A stretch of 23,345 nt of DNA. Source: an uncultured Novosphingobium sp. GTDB lineage: Bacteria > Pseudomonadota > Alphaproteobacteria > Sphingomonadales > Sphingomonadaceae. The notes below the pieces were generated by a model. The model saw only the letters and a list, made by a program, of their open reading frames with translations. It searched no databases and had not been told where the DNA came from. The translations under genes and the position numbers were made by a program. The stretch is taken from the NCBI GenBank assembly GCA_946886075.1, contig CAMPHR010000041.1, positions 1-23,345 of the forward strand, given 5' to 3'. Below, in pieces: positions 1-13,576 of this stretch (position 1 is its first letter; the number at the start of each line of letters is the position of its first letter).

Positions 1-2610
<2,610 letters not shown>

Positions 2611-2618
2611 GGGTTCGG

Positions 2619-2641
2619 GCGCTGTCTCCCGAAGACAGCGC
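2619..2641 (+). promoter_or_regulatory. Hairpin in the rpoB-rpoC gap
   Basis: A perfect 9-bp inverted repeat (2619-2627 GCGCTGTCT, 2633-2641 AGACAGCGC) with a 5-base loop lies just after the rpoB stop. It is followed by TCTTCCCC rather than a clean T run. It could be a weak attenuator, an RNase processing site or an mRNA stabiliser between rpoB and rpoC. The structure is seen directly; the role is inference. Confidence 0.55.
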
Positions 2642-2689
2642 TCTTCCCCTCCTCGCCCCGAACAATTTACCCTCTAGAGGGACTGAAAA

Positions 2690-6976
<4,287 letters not shown>

Positions 6977-7057
6977 GCCGCTTTGAAATGCCGGGGGCCG
7001 CTTCCTATCTTGGATAGCGGCTCTAAGCCCCATCGATCCTGCAATGGACGATGAAAG

Positions 7058-7095
7058 AGCCCGCCGGACGCAACAGCGTGTCCGGCGGGCTTTTT
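7058..7095 (+). terminator. Intrinsic terminator of the rpoBC operon
   Basis: A perfect 12-bp GC-rich stem (AGCCCGCCGGAC at 7058-7069, its complement at 7080-7091) with a 10-base loop runs directly into five Ts (7091-7095). It lies about 80 bases after the rpoC stop and before the tRNA promoter, as expected of a Rho-independent terminator. Confidence 0.93.
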
Positions 7096-7144
7096 CGCGG
7101 ATATCACGGATGATGATTTCGCGCTTCGGCCTGTCCTTAGCCCC

Positions 7145-7173
7145 TTGACCTACCGCGGAAGCCAGCCTATTTG
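7145..7173 (+). promoter_or_regulatory. Probable sigma-70-type promoter of tRNA-Gln
   Basis: TTGACC (7145-7150) and TATTTG (7168-7173) are separated by 17 bases and sit about 33 bases upstream of the mature tRNA 5' end. This matches -35 and -10 boxes of a housekeeping promoter. It lies downstream of the rpoC terminator, so the tRNA is probably transcribed on its own. Confidence 0.6.
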
Positions 7174-7205
7174 CGCGTTTCCGGTGAGCCACTGGTTCAC
7201 CCTGA

Positions 7206-7279
7206 TGCCCGATCCTCTAATGGTAAGAGAGCGGACTCTGACTCCGTCAATCAAGGTTCGAATCCTTGTCGGGCATCCA
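7206..7279 (+). tRNA. tRNA-Gln (anticodon CUG)
   Basis: A 74-base cloverleaf. The acceptor stem is TGCCCGA (7206-7212) paired with TCGGGCA, followed by discriminator T and an encoded CCA. The D arm contains AATGGTAAG. The anticodon arm is GCGGA-CTCTGAC-TCCGT, giving anticodon CTG (one G-U pair at its base). The T arm contains GGTTCGAATCC. The 3' 45 bases are the attachment site of the downstream element, which restores an intact tRNA at this end. Confidence 0.95.
7235..7279 (+). repeat. attL: 45-bp direct repeat, 3' part of tRNA-Gln
   Basis: Begins ACTCTGACTCC in the anticodon loop and ends with the encoded CCA. It is identical base for base to 23296-23340; identity breaks off just outside on both sides (upstream CGG versus CGC, downstream CAAA versus TTCC). 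Use of a tRNA 3' half as attB is typical of tyrosine recombinase elements. Confidence 0.95.
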
Positions 7280-7339
7280 CAAATTCCGCAGGAAAAACAA
7301 TGGCTTGGCAGCATGACGAGGCCGGAATGGCGGCATTTT

Positions 7340-7428
7340 CATGTTGCATCCGCTTTCCGCCGATTTCCGCCATTTTCCGGAGATTTCTGAGCTTTCCCGG
7401 CGGCTCCATGCAACATGGATGCAACATG
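7340..7428. repeat. Left-arm ATGCAACA repeats (likely integrase arm sites)
   Basis: A tandem pair of ATGCAACA lies at 7408-7415 and 7419-7426, spaced 11 bp (about one helical turn). A third copy lies in inverted orientation at 7342-7349. The 12-mer CATGTTGCATCC (7340-7351) is the exact complement of 7417-7428. The same 19-bp pair recurs near attR. Position and repetition fit arm-type binding sites for the integrase or excisionase; binding itself is inferred. Confidence 0.65.
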
Positions 7429-7448
7429 AAGCGGAGCCCTTTGGCCGA

Positions 7449-7772
7449 TCAATTCCCTGATTTGGGCGCTCGGCGGCGCGACGTCCTTTGCGCACGATGA
7501 CTGGCTTTCGCCGCGTCTTCCACTGCAGGTGGCGATGATCTCCGCCTTCCAGACTGTGGCCCCAAGAGCTCGAACGCCTCCCTCTGCCGCTGCTCTCTCG
7601 CCAGGTGGCGAGCTGCTGCTTGTGCCTTGAGTGCCTCCGATGCAGCAGATTTCAGTGTGTCGATGGCGCCGACCGTCACTAGCAGGTCCAGCTCCTCATC
7701 ACTGAACCGGATTCCCTTCCCTTTGGCGATCGCTCTTGAGATCCGCCGATCAAGTTCGATGAGGCTGTCCAT
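7449..7772 (-). CDS. Small hypothetical protein, first gene inside attL
   Basis: 107 residues, family not recognised. The N-terminal half is well formed (LIELDRRISRAIAKGKGIRFSDEELDLLVTVGA, given here in part) and predicted helical. It is followed by an Ala/Arg/Gln-rich helix (about 43-70) and a basic, low-complexity C-terminus. The ATG at 7772 has a good ribosome site (AGGAGA, about 5 bases upstream), which is the main reason to accept it. It is divergent from the membrane protein gene at 7854 and points towards attL. No enzyme motif is visible. A small regulatory or DNA-associated role is possible but unsupported. Confidence 0.6.
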   Translation of the reverse strand: MDSLIELDRRISRAIAKGKGIRFSDEELDLLVTVGAIDTLKSAASEALKAQAAARHLAREQRQREAFELLGPQSGRRRSSPPAVEDAAKASHRAQRTSRRRAPKSGN

Positions 7773-7853
7773 GCTGTCTCCTGCGTATGCCTGCCCAACT
7801 CAGCTTCCGCCCGGGCCTTGCACCTTACGCTCGCAATGGAGCAGAACAGCGCA

Positions 7854-8156
7854 ATGGTAAGGATTATAGCAATCATGACCTTGGCGCTGGTGGCCACGCT
7901 CGCATCACTCTGGATCTCGCCCTTCACAGATGAAAGGGCGATGTATGGACATGACGGCCCGGTGGAGCAAAACCTCCAGTCTCGAGAGGTTGGAGGCTGG
8001 CCCGCACCGTTCCTGGCGGACAATCCCAATACTTCCGTGCCGCATCAGCTTGGCGTTGAAGATAATTTCCGCCCGGGCCAGTTCGTGGGGACGCTGAGCT
8101 TTTGGCTGCTCGTTGTAGGGTCGTTATTCGCCCTGATACGCCGAACGCGATCCTGA
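7854..8156 (+). CDS. Small membrane protein, two predicted TM helices
   Basis: 100 residues from this start. A hydrophobic N-terminal helix (about 3-22, IIAIMTLALVATLASLWI) could be a membrane anchor or signal anchor. A second segment near the C-terminus (about 77-96, FVGTLSFWLLVVGSLFALI) is followed by RRTRS. The loop between them is polar. The start is uncertain: ATG 7854 has GGAG about 12 bases upstream, while an in-frame ATG at 7836 has no clear ribosome site. Function unknown. It lies in the cargo part of the island, divergent from the gene ending at 7449. Confidence 0.5.
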   Translation: MVRIIAIMTLALVATLASLWISPFTDERAMYGHDGPVEQNLQSREVGGWPAPFLADNPNTSVPHQLGVEDNFRPGQFVGTLSFWLLVVGSLFALIRRTRS

Positions 8157-8389
8157 GTGATGCTCGCTAGTGTCTCGCCCCCGTGGTGAGGCGTTGAAGC
8201 AGGGACGAGACCAAGTGCTTACGCCTGGGCGCTTGAGCAGTTCCGCTCACGCCCTTCAGTCAGCGTCCGCAACGTCGCTGCCGCCTCCAAAGGGTATCAG
8301 CGGAAAGCAACCTTTTGCGACCACTGGCGCAACGTTAGAAACTTCATGAATATGCTCATTGTAGAGCAACGTAGGCTGAAGGGATGCTG

Positions 8390-8929
8390 ATGGAGTGGGG
8401 ATCAGTCGCCGACTGGGTTTCTGGGCTGGGTTCGATTTCCGCCAGCATAGTAGCCTTGTACCTTGCGGGATCGGAGCGCAGGGCACAGCGTGAAAGTGAG
8501 AGACCCGAGGTCAGCGTTGAGCTGACGGACGTTGAAAACGACGGGTGGACCACCCTCACGCTCATCATCACCAATCCGGCGCACAAAGAGTGGCAGCTTC
8601 TAAACGCTGAAATCTTACGCCCGAAGAGTGGCTTGGTCACCACCCAGGAAGATACGCTGGTTAATGATGAAGCAGCCTGGGATCTCAAATTCAGCGCCGA
8701 GCGACGGAAAGAACTCGCCTGCAGATCAAAGTCTCTCAGGCGAACGGTTCGATCGATCGGAACCCTAAACGGCGCTTCAGGTGGAGGTGGCTCCGCTAAC
8801 AGAATTTGGGAACGGCTTCCGGTTTATGTTGGTAAGGCGCCGGTCCACCTCATCATGCGCCTCTCCTTCGCCTCGCTCGAGCCAAGGCCAGATCGGTTTT
8901 CCATTGATGTGGAGCGAACGATCAGCTGA
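8390..8929 (+). CDS. Membrane-anchored hypothetical protein
   Basis: 179 residues. One N-terminal membrane segment (about 6-25, VADWVSGLGSISASIVALYL) is followed by a charged stretch SERRAQRESERP and a probable beta-rich cytoplasmic domain (VSVELTDVENDGWTTLTLII). The arrangement of a short anchor and a soluble domain is common among uncharacterised accessory proteins. The start at 8390 is preferred over the ATG at 8384 because GAAGGG (8378-8383) is then 6 bases away. No catalytic motif is recognised. It stands alone: the gap on the left is about 230 bases and the next gene converges from the right. Confidence 0.6.
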   Translation: MEWGSVADWVSGLGSISASIVALYLAGSERRAQRESERPEVSVELTDVENDGWTTLTLIITNPAHKEWQLLNAEILRPKSGLVTTQEDTLVNDEAAWDLKFSAERRKELACRSKSLRRTVRSIGTLNGASGGGGSANRIWERLPVYVGKAPVHLIMRLSFASLEPRPDRFSIDVERTIS

Positions 8930-9081
8930 TTTTTCGTGCCGACTGTATGTCGAACTGGACCGTCGGCCAGCGCAAACCCGAAGCTCTAACAATCCCAAAC
9001 CGCCGAATAAGCCACAAGTGCCTCAAATGCGGTTCCCCACCGCTTTAGGTTCGCGGCTCGGCTAGGTAGGACCCATGATTT

Positions 9082-9954
9082 TCAGGCCGCCGCCGTCGAT
9101 TCCCCCGCATCAGCTCGGCATCGGCAGGATGGCTGGCTGCGCTGCTTTGGAACCTCGCTGCCGTCTCTCTCTCCTTCCTCGACGATCTTTCGCAGCCCAC
9201 CGTCGTAAGGTGCTTGCCGATGCTGAACGACATAGTTGCGCCACTTCCCGCTGCCACGCCCTTGGTCGAACAGGGCAAGTTCAATCTCTTCGCCGTCTGC
9301 CGCATTCGACCGCGTGACGAGATCCTCAATCACTGCATTGAAGGCGCGATAGTTGTCTGCGCTGTTCTGGTCGCTCACGGTGTAGCCCTCGACCAGCCGC
9401 CCGCTTCGGTTCCAACTCTTATGGACGTCCGTCAGCACAACGTCCTGTCCGCACAGCAGGTTAACCGAGCATGCCGTCCACTGGTCCATGATGTAGCCGG
9501 GACGGTTATCCCGACAGAGGAAGAAGATCAGCTTGGTGAAGTAGGCTGGGCCCATGCCTGGTAGCCCCTTGCGTGCACCAACGGGCGCCCTGCGAAGGCT
9601 GCTGAACTCGGCATAGGCGGCAGTCGCGTCTATGTCTCCGTTCCACATGCGATCGATCAAAGTGAGCCATTGGCTCGACCGATCGTTGAGCAGCAGCCCG
9701 GCATTGCGGGTGCGCATTCCTCCCCAAGACAACACGAGCATGGCGCGCGCAAGAGGAGAGGTCTCCGCCTCTAGCGCAGATCGCAGGCAGCCCCGGCACA
9801 TCGCCTCTGACCAGCGCTCCAGTCCTCCGCCAATAGCCGTCGCTGCCCAAGCCGATGGGACAGCGCCCACCCAACCTTTTGCCTCATGCACCTTGCGCTT
9901 TGCGAGAAGTGATAGGAAATGATTGAGGCGCTGCTCGTCATAGTGGATTGTCAT
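9082..9954 (-). CDS. OGG-fold (8-oxoguanine DNA glycosylase-like) protein
   Basis: 290 residues. The middle holds a helix-hairpin-helix-like motif (LPGMG, 131-135, in GLPGMGPAYFTKLIFFL) followed about 20 residues later by YIMDQW with Asp157. This is the spacing of the HhH-GPD glycosylases, whose Asp activates the base-excision step; Lys129 precedes the motif as a possible counterpart of the OGG1 lysine. It resembles the small family annotated as 'OGG fold protein'. Known family members remove damaged or modified bases; the substrate here is unknown. The C-terminal 30 residues are low-complexity and may be extra. No strong ribosome site is seen at ATG 9954. It is divergent from the Rha remnant and sits within the cargo, so a role against modified phage DNA is plausible but inferred. 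Confidence 0.75.
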   Translation of the reverse strand: MTIHYDEQRLNHFLSLLAKRKVHEAKGWVGAVPSAWAATAIGGGLERWSEAMCRGCLRSALEAETSPLARAMLVLSWGGMRTRNAGLLLNDRSSQWLTLIDRMWNGDIDATAAYAEFSSLRRAPVGARKGLPGMGPAYFTKLIFFLCRDNRPGYIMDQWTACSVNLLCGQDVVLTDVHKSWNRSGRLVEGYTVSDQNSADNYRAFNAVIEDLVTRSNAADGEEIELALFDQGRGSGKWRNYVVQHRQAPYDGGLRKIVEEGERDGSEVPKQRSQPSCRCRADAGESTAAA

Positions 9955-10033
9955 TGTGGCTGTAGGCCCTTTGGTGTTGAGCTGATGGGCATAGCTATGG
10001 AAGCCTAAGAGTTTGTTCCCTCACCGATTGCCT

Positions 10034-10149
10034 TGCTGGCAGCGCCCTAAGGTGTGGGCATGACAACCACACCCAGCGCCAGCAGCCTCCGATCGCGTAA
10101 TGGTGTTGCCATCATGGCAACCCCCGGTGAGGGGCCAGCATGATGCTGG
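10034..10149. other. Cluster of three strong dyads or hairpins
   Basis: Between the glycosylase gene and the Rha remnant lie three consecutive dyads. The first is nested: TGCTGGC (10034-10040) pairs with 10078-10084, and inside it GGTGTGG (10051-10057) pairs with CCACACC (10067-10073). The second is GTTGCCA-TCA-TGGCAAC (10105-10121). The third is CCAGCA-TGA-TGCTGG (10135-10149). None is followed by a T run, so terminators are unlikely. They could be operators for a phage-type regulator or a structured RNA. Confidence 0.5.
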
Positions 10150-10235
10150 GGCCTGATCGCCTCTACCGTGATCCGATTTTGAGCAAGGTATGTGTATCAT
10201 GCACATCCCTCTCAGTCGCGGCGAGGCGCAGGATA

Positions 10236-10493
10236 TGCTGTGCATCAAGTTGGAATATCGCGTCGGCTTTCGGCAAGCAGCACAAGCACGTGCTGGAAAA
10301 GATCGATAACCTTTTGAAGAATGCTCCCGATTTGCTTGGGCCGAATTTTCGGCCGAAGCTCATTGAGACGACCACCGGCAACAGCGCGACGCGTCATGAC
10401 CGGGCATACGAAATGGACCGCAGCAGCTTCAGTTTGCTCGCTCTGGCGCTGGACAATCACGTCAGCACTCGTCACTTTCTCAGCTCGAGTTGA
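10236..10493 (+). pseudogene. rha: Remnant of a Rha-type phage regulatory protein
   Basis: The translation contains IASAFGKQHKHVLEKIDNLL, matching the N-terminal domain of Rha antirepressor-like proteins (typically '...IAE.FGK.H.HVLRDI..L'). It continues with PNFRPKLIETTTG and YEMDRSSFSLLALAL, close to the family's '..Y.LTRDGFTLLAMGF'. The upstream part in this frame (CCASSW preceded by RRRIC) does not look like a Rha start. After LLALAL the usual 'TG.KA..FK..YI' block is replaced by an unrelated tail and a stop. The frame is open from about 10140, but neither end is convincing. Rha proteins act in phage lysogeny control, so this marks the island as phage-derived. A short functional regulator cannot be excluded. 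Confidence 0.55.
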
Positions 10494-10537
10494 CACACAT
10501 ACCAATGGTCGCCATTGGCCCGCGAAAGAGGGTGTGC

Positions 10538-11212
10538 ATGGACGAGATCGACATCAAGGTGGAAGCGCTATCGTGGGTGCGCCGTGCCTGCCGGGGTCGC
10601 CCCCTCCCCGTTGTCACTAGCGAGTTTTCGCTAAACGGCACTGGCATCCGTGCCGACTTAGCGATCCTTGGGGAAACGTTCTGCGGGATCGAAATCAAAA
10701 GCGCAGCAGATACGCTAAAGCGGTTGCCCAGCCAAATGGAAGGGTACGCACGGTATTTCGATCAGACGATGCTAATCATTGCTCCGAAGCACGAGAAGGG
10801 CCTGACCCGCCTCGACCTCAAGCAGACAGAGGTGTGGGTGCAGGAGGCGCCTGGCGCTCATCGTCAGATACGCTCCGGATCGATGACTCGAGCACCCGGC
10901 CACACATTACTCGGACTACTGACCATTCAGGAAGAGCGCCGCGCCTTCCGTGCTGCGCAGGGGCGGAAGGAGACGAGCGCCGAATATGACCCCTACCGCA
11001 GCGAGTTTGAAGCCGCATTCCGGTGCCGCTACCAAGGCACAAGCGAGGCGTTTTGGAATGCAGTTAGAGGGCGGATCATACGCAGAGAAGATCTCAGGCT
11101 GCTGAGCCGCTTCTACCCCGAGCGGCAACGCGCCCAAGAAGCCTCAGCGGCCGAGGGTAAAAAGTGGCTTCAATGGACGCAGCAAATGAACGCTCTCGCT
11201 CCCGCGCTTTAG
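10538..11212 (+). CDS. sce7726-like protein with PD-(D/E)XK nuclease-type core
   Basis: 224 residues. The core reads GTGIRADLAIL (Asp40), then a strand ending CGIEIKSAADTL (Glu52 and Lys54). This is the D...ExK arrangement of PD-(D/E)XK nucleases, and the following KRLPSQMEGYARYFDQTMLII matches the sce7726 family pattern 'RLP.Q...Y...FD'. Such domains cut or bind nucleic acid; activity here is inferred. ATG 10538 has AGAGGG 5 bases upstream and is preferred over an earlier in-frame ATG at 10490. Its stop overlaps by 4 bases the stop of the convergent Beta-family gene. As I recall, sce7726 genes often sit beside sce7725 genes, which I believe resemble Beta proteins, so the pairing is probably meaningful. 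Confidence 0.75.
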   Translation: MDEIDIKVEALSWVRRACRGRPLPVVTSEFSLNGTGIRADLAILGETFCGIEIKSAADTLKRLPSQMEGYARYFDQTMLIIAPKHEKGLTRLDLKQTEVWVQEAPGAHRQIRSGSMTRAPGHTLLGLLTIQEERRAFRAAQGRKETSAEYDPYRSEFEAAFRCRYQGTSEAFWNAVRGRIIRREDLRLLSRFYPERQRAQEASAAEGKKWLQWTQQMNALAPAL

Positions 11213-12288
11213 CCCGCCCAATCGTCTTCTGTGTCGTAAAGGCCGATCGGGTCGTTGAAGAAAGTTTGCCGCTGCAAATGTAGGTTGATGCGCACCGCGG
11301 TGGAGCGTGCTGGCGTTTTGATGGCCGCAGTATCGCCGCTCGCAGTCCGCTCGATCATTTGAGTTCCCCAAACGCGGAGCAGTGTGTCAAAAATTGGAGG
11401 GTCGAGCTTCAGCAGCTCTTTGGCCTGCTCCTGATAACCAGAAAAACCTTCTTGTTCGCTCCGAAAAAAGCGCCATTCGCCAGGCTGCGGGTAATCGATG
11501 CGCGGCGCAGGGATGCCGCCACCTCCCCGCTGCCGCTCTACCCTAGCACTTCCCCGATCACTGTAGATCATACGATCGCGGCCGACTTGCGCTATCAGCA
11601 GATCGAATATCGTTCTCTCAAAAATCTCTTGTTTGGTGATCGTGGTAAATGTGTCCGGGAACGATGATGCTGAGACGGAAATGCAAGCGTGAGGGCACGC
11701 GCTCTTGATGGAGTTGACATGTTCGACGAGAAAAACGGCGCGCTGAAGCGGCTCCCTTGAAGAAACGCCCTCATCAAGGACAAAGCAGGTATCGACCCCG
11801 CCTTCTGTTCGAGCCGAGATGCTTGCTGCCAGCGCGGGGAGTGCCAAATAGCCTTGCTTGGGAACTATCACGACCAGGCCGCGGCCTAATTCATAGAAGC
11901 ACTCCACCTGTTCGCCAATTTCAGCCGCATCATCGATTTGAACGGCAGGAATAAAGTGACCGTTGTCGACAGATTTGATGAAATCGCACCAATTGGAGTA
12001 GCCATTGGCTGGAAGTCGCAGGGCCGCAAGTTCACCGTGCACCGGGCGAGCTTTTGATGTTGGCTCTTCTGCTCCTACTGCCAGGATAGTTGGACGACTC
12101 CCATAAGCCTCGTTCAACCGATCCAGAGCATTCTGCAGCTGGTAAGAGGTTGTCCAAGGCCGCAACGGCACGATCGGAAGCAGCCGATCCTTCGTTTTAT
12201 TCGGCAGTTCTTGGAGGGCCCGCATCTCAGCCGGCCGCATGGAGAGAAACGGAAGATATGGCACCTCCGCAAACCGCCTAAGCGCCAT
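11209..12288 (-). CDS. Beta family protein (T4 Beta-protein-like)
   Basis: 359 residues, about the normal length of the Beta_protein family named after a phage T4 protein. Recognisable features are the N-terminal YLPFLSMRPAEMRALQEL and RLLPIVPLRPW, a central domain of alternating strands and helices, WRFFRSEQEG, and the C-terminal FDTLLRVWGTQMIERTA with RINLHLQRQ. The biochemical function of the family is unknown. It is the third gene of a tightly packed leftward operon: the ImmA/IrrE stop lies 6 bases upstream of ATG 12288, with a G-rich ribosome site inside the end of that gene. It converges on the sce7726-like gene with a 4-base overlap. The family often occurs in accessory islands, with ImmA/IrrE genes as neighbours by my recollection. 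Confidence 0.8.
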   Translation of the reverse strand: MALRRFAEVPYLPFLSMRPAEMRALQELPNKTKDRLLPIVPLRPWTTSYQLQNALDRLNEAYGSRPTILAVGAEEPTSKARPVHGELAALRLPANGYSNWCDFIKSVDNGHFIPAVQIDDAAEIGEQVECFYELGRGLVVIVPKQGYLALPALAASISARTEGGVDTCFVLDEGVSSREPLQRAVFLVEHVNSIKSACPHACISVSASSFPDTFTTITKQEIFERTIFDLLIAQVGRDRMIYSDRGSARVERQRGGGGIPAPRIDYPQPGEWRFFRSEQEGFSGYQEQAKELLKLDPPIFDTLLRVWGTQMIERTASGDTAAIKTPARSTAVRINLHLQRQTFFNDPIGLYDTEDDWAG

Positions 12289-12294
12289 CGTCTA

Positions 12295-12801
12295 CTAACC
12301 CCCTATCTTAATCTTCATCGCAGCCGGTGAGACCTGAAAGCTTTCAGCCAACTGGGCGTTGAGGTCCTGCACGCCGACACTCTGCGCAACTTGGGCTGCG
12401 TTTGCCACCAATCTTGATGGCATGACGATATCTGATGCCAGTCGGTTTGCTTCGGCCTCCACAGCACTCGATTGGTTTGAACGGTATAGGGCATCATCAG
12501 AGATGCCAGTTCCGATCAGATCTCTGTGGAGAAGAAAATGCGCGATTTCGTGTGCAACCGTGAACCGCTGCCGACCGATACTGTCATGGCGATTTACTCT
12601 GATCACAAAGCCTCCGGCCCCATCAGGCCTGATCTCGCCAGACTTTCCTGGAGGCAGAGTAGCCGCTTTGACCGCCAGCCCGAGTGCGCGAGCAATGCCT
12701 TGGAGGTCGACAGGCGCGCTCCGCTGAAAGCCTTCAATCAACGCACGAACGCTCGGGCTAAGCTGACGCCACTGCGGGCTTTCTGGAATGACCTGTATCA
12801 T
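12295..12801 (-). CDS. ImmA/IrrE family metallo-endopeptidase
   Basis: 168 residues. The zinc motif HEIAH (His84, Glu85, His88) is preceded by RQRFTVAHEIAHFLLH and followed by AVEAEANRLASDIVMPSR, where Glu115 or Glu117 should be the third zinc ligand. Nothing catalytic is missing. Known relatives cleave repressors: ImmA cuts the ICEBs1 repressor and IrrE cuts DdrO in Deinococcus. It has no fused HTH domain, so it probably acts on a separate protein. The start overlaps the stop of the membrane protein gene (ATGA, 12798-12801) and it is followed closely by the Beta-family gene. By analogy it may be the switch or effector of this three-gene operon; its substrate is unknown. Confidence 0.9.
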   Translation of the reverse strand: MIQVIPESPQWRQLSPSVRALIEGFQRSAPVDLQGIARALGLAVKAATLPPGKSGEIRPDGAGGFVIRVNRHDSIGRQRFTVAHEIAHFLLHRDLIGTGISDDALYRSNQSSAVEAEANRLASDIVMPSRLVANAAQVAQSVGVQDLNAQLAESFQVSPAAMKIKIGG

Positions 12802-13361
12802 TGGGTCTCAGGGCCTTCCTCACGTTCATCTTCTTCCTCCGCTGCATCTCGGTCGAGCTGGTCGAGTTCGTCATCCTCTCGTCCGGCCGCGTCGAGCGCG
12901 TCTGCGGCGTCCAATTTCTCATCTCGCAAACTGCCAAGAGCCACGACACCAATCTGCTCTATGATGCGCTCCCGAAGGTACTCGGGAGTGATAACCCTTG
13001 TGGCAATCGTTTGAGCTCGCCGCGTCAAATCCCGGTCGAGATGAAGATTTAAGTATGCTTCAACAGCAGCTTCAACAGCCTCGTCCGTCTTCTTCTCCGC
13101 GACAGATGCAGCGACGGCAGCTGACCGCTTCATGAATTCACGGTATCCGTAAAGGGCCGCAAAGGCGCATGCCAAAGCAAACACCGCAAGCAGCACAGTC
13201 ACTGCCGTAAGCGCAATCGCGGCTAGATCCCCATAGGATACGCCCATAGGGACGACGTGCAGTTCTCTGCCGCCGATCATCCAAACCATGAAGCCACCTA
13301 TGATGGCTCCCAAGAAAGCAAAGAGCGTGCGGTAAAGAGGAGGTTCGTTATCCCAGTTCAC
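12798..13361 (-). CDS. Two-helix membrane protein, first gene of the Beta/ImmA operon
   Basis: 187 residues. Two membrane segments (about 12-31, LFAFLGAIIGGFMVWMIGG, and 45-70, LAAIALTAVTVLLAVFALAC) are followed by a cytoplasmic helical domain (AVAASVAEKKTDEAVEAAVE) and a very acidic tail (ELDQLDRDAAEEEDEREE). The start is GTG at 13361 with an excellent ribosome site AGGAGAGG 4-5 bases upstream. The ATGA overlap with the ImmA/IrrE gene points to coupled translation. No family is recognised. A membrane sensor or membrane-targeting effector feeding into the peptidase is a reasonable but untested idea. Upstream (13362-13576) no other gene is seen on this strand. Confidence 0.72.
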   Translation of the reverse strand: MNWDNEPPLYRTLFAFLGAIIGGFMVWMIGGRELHVVPMGVSYGDLAAIALTAVTVLLAVFALACAFAALYGYREFMKRSAAVAASVAEKKTDEAVEAAVEAYLNLHLDRDLTRRAQTIATRVITPEYLRERIIEQIGVVALGSLRDEKLDAADALDAAGREDDELDQLDRDAAEEEDEREEGPETQ

Positions 13362-13576
13362 GCGCCTCTCCTACCCTACGTTTACGCGGAAAGACAATAC
13401 GATGGGGCGCCGACGCTCCCGAACAGACTCGAAATCCAGACAGTAATAACGCAACTCGGCGCGCCTCTTTTTCTGCCTCTAATTTCTAAGCATATTGGCC
13501 AGTGCTCTTGCTTTTCAGCCCCAGTTAGCGCATTTGTCCTGCCGTCATGGCGCCGCATTTTCGCGGAGCGATTGCC

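Noticed and set aside
8157..8389. A possible small gene in this 233-bp gap
   Set aside because: No frame with both a ribosome site and plausible protein sequence was found on either strand.
9506..9874. A 122-codon minus-strand frame inside the OGG-fold gene
   Set aside because: It is an out-of-frame shadow; the long frame carries the recognisable glycosylase motifs.
12526..13014. A 162-codon plus-strand frame rich in Ser
   Set aside because: The serine run is the antisense of the acidic tail of the membrane protein gene; no start signal.
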